DNA of 64,000 nt from JAVKFY01 sp040223615. Its GTDB lineage: Bacteria; Pseudomonadota; Alphaproteobacteria; GCA-2731375. Below the pieces are notes generated by a model. That model had not been told where the DNA came from, ran no database searches, and worked only from the letters and a program-made list of their open reading frames with translations. The stretch's first letter is position 1. Each line of letters starts with the position of its first letter. Below, piece after piece: positions 1 through 8,980 of this stretch. Both the position numbers and the translations under genes were made by a program. The stretch lies in the NCBI GenBank assembly GCA_040223615.1, contig JAVKFY010000002.1:6924-70923 (forward strand), given 5' to 3'.

Positions 1-693
<693 letters not shown>

Positions 694-868
694 TTACTGC
701 AACCTCTGATTGCGTCGGTCTAGAATTGCGTCGGCGCGGGTGGCGCACGCACAGGTGTACGCGGCCTCGCGAACGAAGTCGGCGCTGCGCCTGACAAATA
801 AGCAGGCGGTCGGGGGCTGTCAACGAGGCCGCCCGCCTTGCCGCCCGCTCGCAACTCAACGATGATGC

Positions 869-886
869 GCCGCCGCCGCCGCCGCC
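869..886. repeat. (GCC)6 trinucleotide run in the 5' leader of the parvulin gene
   Basis: Six perfect GCC units lie within the 223-base gap between secA and the parvulin gene, ending about 30 bases before the parvulin start. The rest of the gap (694-916) must hold divergent promoters, but I see no convincing -35/-10 pair. The run could be a simple GC-rich slippage tract. Confidence 0.6.
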
Positions 887-916
887 GGTGGCTAGTCGGA
901 GCGAGAGGAGCCCGGA

Positions 917-1804
917 ATGATCAATAGTTGGTGCCGCCGCCTCGGCCTGACCGCCATGTTGCTGACGGTGTCGGTCGCGGCGCAGGCACAGAACCAGAGC
1001 ACGCCCCAGGTGCGGCCCGGCGGCGCCCAGGGGGCGGCGGCGGAGGATGCCGTTGTCGCCACCATCGACGGCGCGCCGATCCGCATGTCCGACGTCGAAC
1101 TGGCTTTCCGCGGCCTGCCGGCGCAATACCGCAACCTGCCGCTGCCGATGATCTTCGGATCCTTGGTGCAGCAGCTCATCGACCGCCAGCTGGTCGCCAA
1201 CGCGGCCGAGGCGGCCAACCTGGCCGACGACCCGGAAGTCGCCAACCGGCTGGCGCTGGCCCGCCGCCAGGTGCTGCAGCAGATCTACCTGGCGCGCCGG
1301 GTGAACCCCGAGCTGAGCGAAGACAAGCTGCGCGCGCGCTACGAGGCCGACATCGCCTCCAAGCCCGGTGCCGAAGAAGTGAGCGCGCGTCACATTCTCG
1401 TGGCCACCGAGGAGGAGGCCGACGCGGTCGTGACGGCGTTGAAAGAGGGCGCCGATTTCGCCGAGCAGGCCAAGGAGAAGTCGATCGGCCCATCCGGCCC
1501 GCGCGGCGGCGATCTCGGGTTCTTCAAGGCCGAGGACATGGTGCCGGAATTCTCCCAGGCCGCCTTCGCGCTGCAGGCCGGCGAAACCTCCCGTCCGGTG
1601 AAGACCGAGTTCGGCTGGCACGTGATCCGCGTCGACGAGCGCCGCGCCCAGCCGGTGCCGACCTTCGAGGAAAGCGTCGACCAGTTGCGCCAGACCATGG
1701 CGCAGGAGGTCGTCGCGGGCGTGATGGAGGATCTGCGCGGCAAGGCCGAGATCGAGACCTTCAACGCCGACGGCACGCCGCAGATCGCGCCGGCCAAAGA
1801 GTAG
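917..1804 (+). CDS. Periplasmic parvulin-type peptidyl-prolyl isomerase (PrsA/SurA/PpiC-like)
   Basis: 295 residues. An N-terminal hydrophobic signal segment (about 9-24, ending AAQAQ) indicates export to the periplasm. Residues 50-150 resemble the helical chaperone part of SurA/PrsA-type foldases. Residues about 155-240 form a parvulin domain, beginning SARHILVATEEEA and including GPRGGDLGFF and FGWHVIRVDERR, the family signatures. The family catalyses cis-trans isomerisation of Xaa-Pro bonds and helps exported or outer-membrane proteins fold. The ATG at 917 follows a GAGAGGAGCCCGGA purine-rich site. The argJ start is 28 bases downstream, so the two are probably co-transcribed. The divergent secA gives a functional link: translocation on one side, post-translocation folding on the other. 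Confidence 0.93.
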   Translation: MINSWCRRLGLTAMLLTVSVAAQAQNQSTPQVRPGGAQGAAAEDAVVATIDGAPIRMSDVELAFRGLPAQYRNLPLPMIFGSLVQQLIDRQLVANAAEAANLADDPEVANRLALARRQVLQQIYLARRVNPELSEDKLRARYEADIASKPGAEEVSARHILVATEEEADAVVTALKEGADFAEQAKEKSIGPSGPRGGDLGFFKAEDMVPEFSQAAFALQAGETSRPVKTEFGWHVIRVDERRAQPVPTFEESVDQLRQTMAQEVVAGVMEDLRGKAEIETFNADGTPQIAPAKE

Positions 1805-1832
1805 ACCCAGCAACCGAAAACCGAGGAAATCG

Positions 1833-3071
1833 ATGGTCGGAACCTTGCCGGTCTCGCCGCTGGCGCCAAAGCGCTTTCCGCGCCTGGCGCCGGTCGCCGG
1901 GGTGAAGCTGGCCGCCGTCGCGGCCGGCGAGCGCTATGCCAACCGCCCGGATCTGATGCTGGCCACCATGCCGGCCGGCACCACCGTCGCCGGGACGCTG
2001 ACGAAAAACCGCATGCCGGGCCAGCCGGTGCTGTGGTGCCGCCGCCTGCTGCCCAAGGGCAAGGCCCGCGCGCTGCTGGTCAATGCCGGCAACGCCAACG
2101 TGTTCACCGGCGCCGCCGGCGAGCAGGTCATCGCCCAGGCGGTGGCCTCGGTCTCGCAGCAGGCGAAATGCCCGGTCGACGAGATATTCGTCGCCTCGAC
2201 CGGCGTGATCGGCCAGCAGATCAAGCTGGAGAAGGTGCTGTCAGGCATCCCGCGCGCCGCCAAACGCCTGTCGGAGCAACGCTGGACCGAGGCGGCGCGG
2301 GCGATCTGCACCACCGACACCTTCCCCAAGGGCGCCACCCGCACCGCCGAAATCGGCGGCAAGACGGTGACCATCTCTGGGTTCTGCAAGGGTTCCGGCA
2401 TGATCGCGCCGGACATGGCGACGATGCTGTGCTTCGTGTTCACCGACGCCAAGCTGCCGGCGCCGGTGTTGCGTGCGGCAGTGAAATCCGGCGTCGACCG
2501 TTCGTTCAACGCGATCACCGTCGACGGCGACACCTCCACCTCCGACACCGTGCTGCTGTTCGCCACCGGCAAGGCACGGCACCAGCGCATCGACAGGGCC
2601 TCCGACCCGGCGCTGGCCGGTTTCCGCGCGGCGCTGGACGACTTGCTGCTCGATCTCGCGCATCAGGTGGTGCGCGACGGCGAGGGCGCATCGAAATTCA
2701 TCGAGATCAACGTGAAACGGGCCGAAAGCGCCGCCTCGGCGCGCAGAATCGGCCTCACCATCGCCAATTCACCGCTGGTGAAGACCGCGTTGGGCGCCGG
2801 CGACGCCAACTGGGGCCGTATCGTCATGGCGGTGGGCCGCGCCGGCGAGCCGGCCGACCGCGACAGGCTGTCGATCTCCATCGGCGGCGTGCCGATCGCC
2901 ATCGACGGCTACCTCAACCCCGACTACCGCGAGGCGACCGTGGTGCCGCACATGAAGGGCGAGCACATCGTCATCGACGTCGATATCGGCATCGGCCGCG
3001 GCAAGGCGACGGTGTGGACCTGCGACCTGACGCACCAGTACGTCTCGATCAACGCCGACTACCGAAGTTGA
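1833..3071 (+). CDS. argJ: Bifunctional ornithine acetyltransferase / N-acetylglutamate synthase ArgJ
   Basis: 412 residues, the usual length. ArgJ moves the acetyl group from N-acetylornithine to glutamate, closing the cyclic arginine pathway; the bifunctional type can also use acetyl-CoA. The conserved GSGMIAPDMATML motif places the autoproteolytic nucleophile at Thr197, so the precursor should split between Ala196 and Thr197 into alpha and beta chains. Other family signatures are LLVNAGNANVFTG, ASTGVIGQ, and the C-terminal DLTHQYVSINADYRS. Whether the protein is mono- or bifunctional cannot be decided by eye. The gene lies 28 bases after the parvulin gene and 7 bases before the TTG start of mutT, in one likely operon. 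Confidence 0.97.
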   Translation: MVGTLPVSPLAPKRFPRLAPVAGVKLAAVAAGERYANRPDLMLATMPAGTTVAGTLTKNRMPGQPVLWCRRLLPKGKARALLVNAGNANVFTGAAGEQVIAQAVASVSQQAKCPVDEIFVASTGVIGQQIKLEKVLSGIPRAAKRLSEQRWTEAARAICTTDTFPKGATRTAEIGGKTVTISGFCKGSGMIAPDMATMLCFVFTDAKLPAPVLRAAVKSGVDRSFNAITVDGDTSTSDTVLLFATGKARHQRIDRASDPALAGFRAALDDLLLDLAHQVVRDGEGASKFIEINVKRAESAASARRIGLTIANSPLVKTALGAGDANWGRIVMAVGRAGEPADRDRLSISIGGVPIAIDGYLNPDYREATVVPHMKGEHIVIDVDIGIGRGKATVWTCDLTHQYVSINADYRS

Positions 3072-3078
3072 GCCGCCG

Positions 3079-3480
3079 TTGAGCAGGATCGTCCTGGTCG
3101 CGGCGGTGGCGCTGGTCGACGCCGACGGCCGGGTGCTGATCGGTCAGCGCCCGGAAGGCAAGCACATGGCCGGCCTGTGGGAGTTTCCCGGCGGCAAGGT
3201 CGAACCCGGCGAGGCGCCCGAGGCGACGCTGATCCGCGAGCTCGACGAGGAACTCGGCATCGACGTCACCGCCGCCTGCCTGGCGCCATTCACCTTCGCC
3301 AGCCACGCCTATGACGACTTCCACCTGCTGATGCCGCTCTACGTCTGCCGGCGCTGGTCCGGCACCCCGCGACCGCTGGAACACGGCGACCTGAAATGGG
3401 TCCGCCCGGCGCGGCTGGCCGACTACCCGATGCCGCCCGCCGACAAGCCGCTGGTGGCGATGCTCAGAGATCTCTTGTAG
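3079..3480 (+). CDS. mutT: MutT-type Nudix hydrolase (8-oxo-dGTP pyrophosphatase)
   Basis: 133 residues, typical for MutT. The Nudix box is complete at residues 39-61: Gly39, five residues, Glu45, seven residues, then Arg53-Glu54-Leu55, Glu57-Glu58 and Gly60-Ile61. The family removes oxidised nucleotides such as 8-oxo-dGTP from the pool. The start is a TTG at 3079, because there is no in-frame ATG before the conserved N-terminal strand RIVLVAAVAL. The start lies 7 bases after the argJ stop, and the argJ-mutT pairing is common in alphaproteobacteria. The stop codon is the first base triplet of an inverted repeat that may act as a transcript end. Confidence 0.93.
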   Translation: MSRIVLVAAVALVDADGRVLIGQRPEGKHMAGLWEFPGGKVEPGEAPEATLIRELDEELGIDVTAACLAPFTFASHAYDDFHLLMPLYVCRRWSGTPRPLEHGDLKWVRPARLADYPMPPADKPLVAMLRDLL

Positions 3481-3567
3481 CCTGGACGAAGCGCAGCGCA
3501 ATCCGGGAAGGCCGGCGCGATCGGCGCCTCTGGCCCGGGATTTCGCTACCCGGCAACCGGGCTACGA
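3478..3567. repeat. Imperfect intergenic inverted repeat of the TAGCC(C/T)GG...GCGCAATCCGGG type
   Basis: The sequence after mutT begins TAGCCTGGACGAAGCGCAGC and ends with a related reverse complement (CCCGGGATTTCGCTACCCGG, then CAACCGGGCTACG). The arms share the TAGCC-GG and AGCG-AATCC-GG blocks. This layout is typical of dispersed extragenic palindromes in proteobacteria. It fills the gap between convergent mutT and the pagL-like gene and may also serve as a terminator. Only one copy is seen in this window. Confidence 0.7.
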
Positions 3568-3581
3568 CGCCTCGCCAGGGT

Positions 3582-4145
3582 CTACTTGCCGAACAGGCTT
3601 CCGAACGGCATCGCGTAGGTCAGCACGAGCTGTTCCGAGCCGGGGTTGTCGTCGCCGATCGACGCGTTCGACAGGTGGTTGATCGCCAGGCCGAGCCGGC
3701 TGCGGTTGTCGAAGCGGTAGGCGATCTCGGCCTGGGAGCGGAACTCGATCACGTGGCCGAGGTCCTTGCCGCTGCCCTTCAGGTAGGCGCCCGGCGCGAA
3801 GCTGAACGAGGTCACGATGCGCCGGCCCCAGAAGATGTCCAGCATGATGCCGGCGTAGATGTAGCCCGACGCGTCCGACGTCCCCATTACCCCGACGATC
3901 GGCTTGACGTGCCAGAACTCCCAGTCCGAGCGATACTCGATCCCGGCCAGCACGGACGGGTCTTTGCGCTTGTTTATATCGAAGCCGCCGACGCCGAAGG
4001 CCAGAAAGGCGGGCTCGTCGTCGGCGCGCGCGGCCGATGTGACCATCGGCGCGGCCACGGCCAGCAACAGGGTGAGAATCAGCAAGCGGGCGGATTTCCC
4101 GCCAAGTCCATCAATATGAAAGCGCAATGGAGGACTCGTGATCAC
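3582..4145 (-). CDS. pagL: PagL-type lipid A 3-O-deacylase, outer membrane
   Basis: 187 residues with a long N-terminal hydrophobic signal (about 20-42, ending SAARA). The rest has the alternating pattern of a small beta-barrel. Near the C-terminus NHLSNASIG is followed by NPGSE; His157, Ser159 and Glu171 have exactly the H-x-S-x11-E spacing of the PagL catalytic triad (His126, Ser128, Glu140 in Pseudomonas aeruginosa). PagL removes the 3-O acyl chain of lipid A and so alters LPS immune recognition and permeability. Only a GTG at 4145 gives a full signal peptide in frame; the n-region is unusually long, so the start is uncertain. The gene is divergent from the caspase-like gene, with 139 bases between the starts. 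Confidence 0.85.
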   Translation of the reverse strand: MITSPPLRFHIDGLGGKSARLLILTLLLAVAAPMVTSAARADDEPAFLAFGVGGFDINKRKDPSVLAGIEYRSDWEFWHVKPIVGVMGTSDASGYIYAGIMLDIFWGRRIVTSFSFAPGAYLKGSGKDLGHVIEFRSQAEIAYRFDNRSRLGLAINHLSNASIGDDNPGSEQLVLTYAMPFGSLFGK

Positions 4146-4284
4146 AGCGACTCGGTCGCGAAAGTGTAGGGTAATCCCGCCGCGGGACCAAGGCGGCTGG
4201 CTTGCCGGCGCGCCGGGGCTCGCCGATACTGCGGGATCGCCACTGATTTCGCCTTCGAGTCCGCCACCGAGTTACGGAGTTGGC

Positions 4285-5748
4285 ATGCGCCTGGCGCTAC
4301 TGTTGCTCGCGCTGATCTGTCTGCCTCTGGCCGCCGTGCATGCCGACCAGAGCCGGGACGAGGTGTTCGGCGCCTTCCACGCGCTGGTCATCGGGATCAA
4401 CGACTACCAGCACCTGCCGAAGCTGGAGAGCGCCATTGGCGACGCCGAGGAGGTCGGCAAGGTGCTGGAGGACCGCTACGGCTACAGCGTCCGCAAGCTG
4501 ATCAACCCGAACCGCTACGACCTGGTGCGCATGCTCAACACGCTGCGCCAGGAACTCGGGCCGAACGACAACCTGCTGGTCTATTACGCCGGCCACGGCA
4601 TTCTCGACCGCGACACCGACCGCGGCTTCTGGCTGCCAGTCGACGCCGAGCCGGACAACGAGGCCAACTGGGTCGCCAACGAGACCATCACCTCCAACCT
4701 CGGCGCGATGCTGGCCAAGCACGTCCTGGTGGTCTCCGACAGCTGCTACTCCGGCACGCTGACCCGCTCCGTCGATGCCGAACTGAAAACCGGCTCGGAG
4801 CGCGAGGAGTGGCTGCGCCGGATGGCCGAGAAACGCTCGCGCACGGCCATGGTCTCCGGCGGCCTGGAACCGGTGTCGGACGCCGGCGGACGCGGCCACT
4901 CGGTGTTCGCGCGCGCCTTTATCGACCGCCTGAAGGAATTGAACGAGCCGGCCGACACCACCAGCCTGTTCACCGGCGTGAAGACCCAGGTGGTCGCCAA
5001 CGCCGACCAGACGCCGGAATACTCCACCATTCGCAAGGCCGGCCACGAGGGCGGCGACTTCCTGTTCCTGCCCAAGAACGTGCAGATCGCGGCCGCCGCG
5101 CCGCCGTCCGCACAGACCCAGCAGCCGGTGGCGCAGACCCGCAACGGCACCGCCGCGCCGGCCAACAACGCGCTGACCGTCGAGCTGGCCTTCTGGGACG
5201 CGATCAAGGACAGCACCCAGGCGGCCGACTACCGCGCTTATCTCGACACCTATCCGCAGGGGCGGTTCGCCGCGTTGGCGCAGGTTCGCGCCCGCCAGTA
5301 CGAGGTGGCTCGCGACAGCGGCGCCGATCTCACCAAGCCGAACGCCGAGGACCAGCCAGCGGCGGCAGCCAAGACCGATGAGCCGAAGACCGAAGCGGCC
5401 AAAGCCGAAGCGACCAAGGCCGACAAGCCCGTCCAGGTCGCCACGGCGCTGGCCGACTTTCAGGGCAAATGGCGCGGCGCCGGCCGGCCGACCCTGGGCA
5501 AGCCTGGCTGCGGCCTGGCCAAGATGGAGCTCACCGTGGAGGGCGACCGCTTCACCGGCCGGATGAAGATCGGCCGGCGCAACTTCAAGCTCTCCGGCGC
5601 GATCGCCGACGGTGGCGCCTTCGTCGACGCCGTCGCCCAGGGCGAGAAGGGCGTCACGCTCAAGCTTGGCGGCAAGCTCGACGCCGGCACCTGGGACAAC
5701 CCGAACTGTACCGGCCAGTTCAAGCTCGCCAAGACCGACGCGTTCTAG
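4285..5748 (+). CDS. Secreted caspase-family (peptidase C14) protein with C-terminal beta domain
   Basis: 487 residues. A signal peptide (residues 1-21, ending AVHA) predicts export. Residues about 30-270 form a caspase-like fold with the catalytic dyad His104 (YYAGHG) and Cys154 (SDSCYSG). An Ala/Pro/Lys-rich linker follows. It is interrupted by an ELAFWDAIKDSTQAADYRAY segment (about 292-340), a short helical repeat often seen in alphaproteobacterial caspase-like proteins. Residues about 393-487 form a separate beta-rich domain with two cysteines (PGCG, NPNC). The ATG at 4285 is chosen because ACGGAG precedes it by six bases and the signal peptide begins there; a longer frame from 4138 lacks support. 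The substrate and role of such prokaryotic caspase homologues are unknown. Confidence 0.88.
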   Translation: MRLALLLLALICLPLAAVHADQSRDEVFGAFHALVIGINDYQHLPKLESAIGDAEEVGKVLEDRYGYSVRKLINPNRYDLVRMLNTLRQELGPNDNLLVYYAGHGILDRDTDRGFWLPVDAEPDNEANWVANETITSNLGAMLAKHVLVVSDSCYSGTLTRSVDAELKTGSEREEWLRRMAEKRSRTAMVSGGLEPVSDAGGRGHSVFARAFIDRLKELNEPADTTSLFTGVKTQVVANADQTPEYSTIRKAGHEGGDFLFLPKNVQIAAAAPPSAQTQQPVAQTRNGTAAPANNALTVELAFWDAIKDSTQAADYRAYLDTYPQGRFAALAQVRARQYEVARDSGADLTKPNAEDQPAAAAKTDEPKTEAAKAEATKADKPVQVATALADFQGKWRGAGRPTLGKPGCGLAKMELTVEGDRFTGRMKIGRRNFKLSGAIADGGAFVDAVAQGEKGVTLKLGGKLDAGTWDNPNCTGQFKLAKTDAF

Positions 5749-5810
5749 CCCCAGCCGCGGAACCGCCGCCCCGACCCCGGCGTTGGTTCCCAATGCGGGA
5801 AGCCGGGGCG

Positions 5811-6281
5811 ATGTACGACGAACTGCTCTCCACCACCAACATGGACCTGCCGACGATAGCGCTGCGGCTGGTCCTGGCGGCGGTGCTGGCGGGCCTTATC
5901 GGGTTGGAGCGCGAGTGGCGCGGCAAGCCCGCGGGCCTGCGCACCTACACGCTGGTCGGGCTCGGCGCGGCCGGCTTCTTCCTGCTGACGATGGAATTCA
6001 TGCTGGGCCCGATGAACGAGCGCGAGGACCTGGCCCTCGATCCGACCCGCATCTTCGAGGGCGTGATCACCGGCATCGGGTTCCTCGGCGCCGGTGCCAT
6101 CATCCAGGGCCAGCGCGACGTCAAGGGCCTGACCACCGGTGCCGGCATCTGGGTCGCCGGCGCCGTCGGACTCGCCTGCGGCGGCGGCTACTTCCTGCTG
6201 GCCGGCTTCATTGCCGTTCTCGCGCTGGTGGTCCTGTTTTTCCTCGGCCTGATCGAGCATCACTACATCGATCCGTCCTGA
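5811..6281 (+). CDS. MgtC/SapB-family inner-membrane protein
   Basis: 156 residues, mostly hydrophobic, with four to five membrane segments. It carries the family signatures LIGLEREWRGKPAGLRTYTL (about 27-46) and GIGFLGAGAII. MgtC proteins help pathogens survive low Mg2+ and macrophages; most environmental homologues have no known role, and this one lacks the long C-terminal soluble domain of Salmonella MgtC. The ATG at 5811 is preferred; an alternative ATG at 5793 would add six residues. It lies 62 bases after the caspase-like gene, on the same strand, with no clear terminator between. Confidence 0.88.
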   Translation: MYDELLSTTNMDLPTIALRLVLAAVLAGLIGLEREWRGKPAGLRTYTLVGLGAAGFFLLTMEFMLGPMNEREDLALDPTRIFEGVITGIGFLGAGAIIQGQRDVKGLTTGAGIWVAGAVGLACGGGYFLLAGFIAVLALVVLFFLGLIEHHYIDPS

Positions 6282-6304
6282 GCCGGCTCTGCTAGGCTGC
6301 GGCG

Positions 6305-6688
6305 ATGTGCTGGATGGACCATCCCGCCGCGCCGGCGGCCGGCAGCGATCTCTGCGCGCTCGACGATATCGTCGAGCCCGGCGCGCGCGAGTTCCGCTTC
6401 GGCGAGGGGCCGGAGCAGCTTCGGCTGTTCGTGGTCCGTCACGAGGGGCTCGTGCGCGCGTACCGCAACCTTTGCCCTCACTTCCTGCTGCCGCTTAACA
6501 TACGGCCCGACCAGTTCCTGGCGCCGAACGGCCGGGCGCTGATGTGCCGCAAGCATTACGCCCAGTTCGACGTGGCCACCGGCGCCAGCATTCAGGGCCC
6601 GTGCGCCGGCCAGTCGCTGGAGCCGATCCCGCTGGCGCTGGTCGACGGACGCGTGCTAATCGCCGCGGCGACAACCGACGGAGAATGA
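6305..6688 (+). CDS. Rieske-type [2Fe-2S] ferredoxin-like protein
   Basis: 127 residues, the size of stand-alone Rieske ferredoxins. The cluster ligands are Cys57-x-His59 (CPH) and Cys81-x2-His84 (CRKH), 21 residues apart, followed by QFDVATG, typical of this fold. Such proteins pass electrons to ring-hydroxylating or other oxygenases, or regulate them. The C-terminal end overlaps the region of the downstream thiolase start (tga at 6686-6688 inside ATGAGTGAGATG), so the two genes are probably translationally coupled. That pairing hints at aromatic catabolism, but no oxygenase alpha subunit is nearby. Confidence 0.85.
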   Translation: MCWMDHPAAPAAGSDLCALDDIVEPGAREFRFGEGPEQLRLFVVRHEGLVRAYRNLCPHFLLPLNIRPDQFLAPNGRALMCRKHYAQFDVATGASIQGPCAGQSLEPIPLALVDGRVLIAAATTDGE

Positions 6689-6693
6689 GTGAG

Positions 6694-7899
6694 ATGACCG
6701 ACGCCTTCATCTGCGACGCCACGCGCACCGCCATCGGCCGCTACGGCGGCAGCCTGGCCAAGGTCCGGCCCGACGACCTCGGCGCCGTGCCGCTGAAGGC
6801 GTTGCGGGAGCGCAATCCGAATGTCGACTGGGACAAGGTCGACGACGTGATCTTCGGCAACGCCAACGGCGCCGGCGAGGACAACCGCAACGTCGCGCGC
6901 ATGTCGGCGCTGCTGGCCGGCCTGCCGGACAGCGTGCCGGGCGCCACCGTCAATCGTCTGTGTGGCTCCGGCATGGACGCCACGGGCATCGGCGCGCGCG
7001 CCATCAAGGCCGGCGAGGGCGACCTGTACGTCACCGGCGGGGTGGAGAGCATGACCCGCGCGCCGTTCGTGATGGGCAAGGCCGAGACCGCCTTCTCGCG
7101 CGCGAACCAGATGTACGACACGACCATCGGCTGGCGTTTCGTGAACCCGCTGATGAAGAAGCAGTACGGCGTCGACTCGATGCCGGAGACCGCCGAGAAC
7201 GTCGCCGAGGCGTTCCAGATCAACCGCGAGGACCAGGACGCCTTCGCCTACCGCAGCCAGATGCGCGCCACCGCCGCGCAGCAGTCGGGCCGGCTGGCGC
7301 AGGAGATCACCCCGGTGACGATCCCGCAGCGCAAGGGCGACCCGGTTATCGTCGACACCGACGAGCACCCGCGCGCCGATACCTCGCTGGAGACCCTGGC
7401 CAAGCTGCCGGCGCCGTTCCGCGAGGGCGGCTCGGTCACCGCCGGCAACGCGTCGGGCGTGAACGACGGCGCCTGCGCCCTGATCCTGGCGTCGGAAGCC
7501 GGCGCCAAGGCGCACGGCCTGACCCCCCGGGCGCGCATTCTGGGCGTGGCGACCGCCGGCGTCGCACCGCGCATCATGGGCTTCGGCCCGGCGCCGGCGT
7601 CGCGCAAACTGCTCGACCGGCTCGGCCTCAAGGTCACCGACATGGACGTGATCGAGCTCAACGAGGCCTTCGCCGCGCAGGCGCTGGCGGTGACCCGCGA
7701 CCTCGGCCTGCCCGACGATGCCGAGCACGTGAACCCGAACGGCGGCGCTATCGCGCTGGGCCATCCGCTTGGCATGAGCGGCGCCCGCCTGGTCACCACC
7801 GCCCTGCACGAGCTGGAGGCCCGCGACGCCCGCTACGCGCTATGCACCATGTGCATCGGCGTCGGCCAGGGCATCGCCATGGTCATCGAGCGCGTGTAG
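6694..7899 (+). CDS. pcaF: Thiolase, probably 3-oxoadipyl-CoA thiolase (PcaF/PaaJ type)
   Basis: 401 residues. Catalytic residues fit degradative thiolases: Cys90 in VNRLCGSGMDA, His357 in GHPLGMSG and Cys387 in CTMCIGVGQG. The N-terminus MTDAFICDATRTAIGRYGG and the GSGMDA variant of the active-site loop are characteristic of 3-oxoadipyl-CoA thiolases. These cleave 3-oxoadipyl-CoA to succinyl-CoA and acetyl-CoA at the end of the beta-ketoadipate or phenylacetate pathways. The ATG at 6694 matches the family N-terminus and has GGAG about ten bases before it; the upstream in-frame ATG at 6685 overlaps the Rieske stop. No other pca or paa genes are in the window, so the exact substrate remains an inference. 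Confidence 0.85.
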   Translation: MTDAFICDATRTAIGRYGGSLAKVRPDDLGAVPLKALRERNPNVDWDKVDDVIFGNANGAGEDNRNVARMSALLAGLPDSVPGATVNRLCGSGMDATGIGARAIKAGEGDLYVTGGVESMTRAPFVMGKAETAFSRANQMYDTTIGWRFVNPLMKKQYGVDSMPETAENVAEAFQINREDQDAFAYRSQMRATAAQQSGRLAQEITPVTIPQRKGDPVIVDTDEHPRADTSLETLAKLPAPFREGGSVTAGNASGVNDGACALILASEAGAKAHGLTPRARILGVATAGVAPRIMGFGPAPASRKLLDRLGLKVTDMDVIELNEAFAAQALAVTRDLGLPDDAEHVNPNGGAIALGHPLGMSGARLVTTALHELEARDARYALCTMCIGVGQGIAMVIERV

Positions 7900-7917
7900 C
7901 GGCAATCGAGCCGCCCG

Positions 7918-8187
7918 ATGACTTGGCCCGCCCACTGGCGCCAGCAATTGCCCGTCCGGCTCGGCGGGACGGTGATCGGGCTGGGGTTTCTATGCTTCGG
8001 GTTGTTCGCGGTGATCGGGCCCGGCGTGCCGGTGACCGCGGAGGCGGCGGAGAAGGCGCGCTGGTTTGGCGGCCACCTGATTTTCGCCGGCGTCACGGCG
8101 GTCGCCGTCTCCTGGTGGGCCAAGGACCTGAGCGGAATCTGGTGCCGCCGCGACCGCCGCCTGCGGCTGCCGGGCGGCCGCCGCTAG
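7918..8187 (+). CDS. Small hypothetical membrane protein
   Basis: 89 residues with two hydrophobic stretches (about 15-35 and 49-66) and a basic Arg-rich tail (RRDRRLRLPGGRR). I recognise no family. It starts 18 bases after the thiolase stop without an obvious ribosome-binding site. Its last four bases overlap the end of the convergent M48 gene. Codon use looks like that of the neighbours. It could be a real two-helix membrane protein or a chance frame in GC-rich DNA. Confidence 0.5.
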   Translation: MTWPAHWRQQLPVRLGGTVIGLGFLCFGLFAVIGPGVPVTAEAAEKARWFGGHLIFAGVTAVAVSWWAKDLSGIWCRRDRRLRLPGGRR

Positions 8188-8960
8188 CGCCGCTTCTGGT
8201 AGATCGCCATCGCTTCCGGCAGACGCTTGTTGAGGGCGGCGATGCGGCTGTCGGGGGCCGGGTGGGTGGAGAGCATCTCCGGCGGCGCGCCCTTGCTGTT
8301 CTGCTTCATCCGCTGCCAGAAGGCGACGGCCTCGCGCGGGTCGTAGCCGGCGCGGGCCATGTAGATCAGGCCGACGTCGTCGGCCTCCGATTCCTGGCCG
8401 CGCGAGTACGGCATGATCAGCCCGTACTGCGCCCCGGCGCCCAGCACGCCGGCGATCTGGTTGGCGTAGGCGACGTTGCCGGCCTGCAGTGCCACCGCGA
8501 TCGCCTGCAGGCCGAGGCCGGCGGTTTGCGCGACGCCGACCCGCTCGGCGCTGTGGTTCTCGCTCACGTGGCCGATCTCATGGCCCATCACGGCGGCGAT
8601 CTGGGCGTCGTTGGCGGCCAGCTTCATCATCCCCTCGTAGAAGGCGATGTGGCCGCCGGGCAGGGCGAAGGCATTGACTTCCTCGCCCTGCAGCACCACG
8701 AAGTCCCAGTCGCGCCGGCCGAAATCGTTGGCCGCGACCAGCTGCTCGCCGACCGTCCGCAGGCGCTGCTGCCAGGCCTGGTTGGTCGAGGCCGGCCGTT
8801 CGGCGCGGATCCGCTGCCAGGTCTCGTCGCCGAGTTCGCGCGCCTGCTCGTCGGAAATCGCCAGCAGCTCGCCGCCGCGCTGCAGTTGCTGTTGCGAACA
8901 GCCGGCGAGCACCACGCTGGCCAGCGCCAGCACGATGCTACATTGCTTCATCATCATCAT
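8184..8960 (-). CDS. M48-family metalloprotease lipoprotein (LoiP/YcaL/BepA-like)
   Basis: 258 residues. The N-terminus ends in a lipobox (LAGC, Cys about 21), so it is probably a lipoprotein. The zinc site HEIGH, with downstream ESEADDVGL supplying the third ligand glutamate, identifies an M48 peptidase. DFVVLQGEEVNAFALPGGHI is a typical M48 stretch. Such periplasmic proteases degrade misassembled outer-membrane proteins or act on LptD/BAM substrates. There is no TPR domain as in BepA, so the LoiP/YcaL type fits better. Four consecutive ATG codons (8951-8960) make the exact start ambiguous. It heads away from the membrane-protein pair at 8981-9620 and may share their transcript. Confidence 0.9.
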   Translation of the reverse strand: MMMMKQCSIVLALASVVLAGCSQQQLQRGGELLAISDEQARELGDETWQRIRAERPASTNQAWQQRLRTVGEQLVAANDFGRRDWDFVVLQGEEVNAFALPGGHIAFYEGMMKLAANDAQIAAVMGHEIGHVSENHSAERVGVAQTAGLGLQAIAVALQAGNVAYANQIAGVLGAGAQYGLIMPYSRGQESEADDVGLIYMARAGYDPREAVAFWQRMKQNSKGAPPEMLSTHPAPDSRIAALNKRLPEAMAIYQKRR

Positions 8961-8980
8961 TATCGTGGTCCTGCGGGTTC

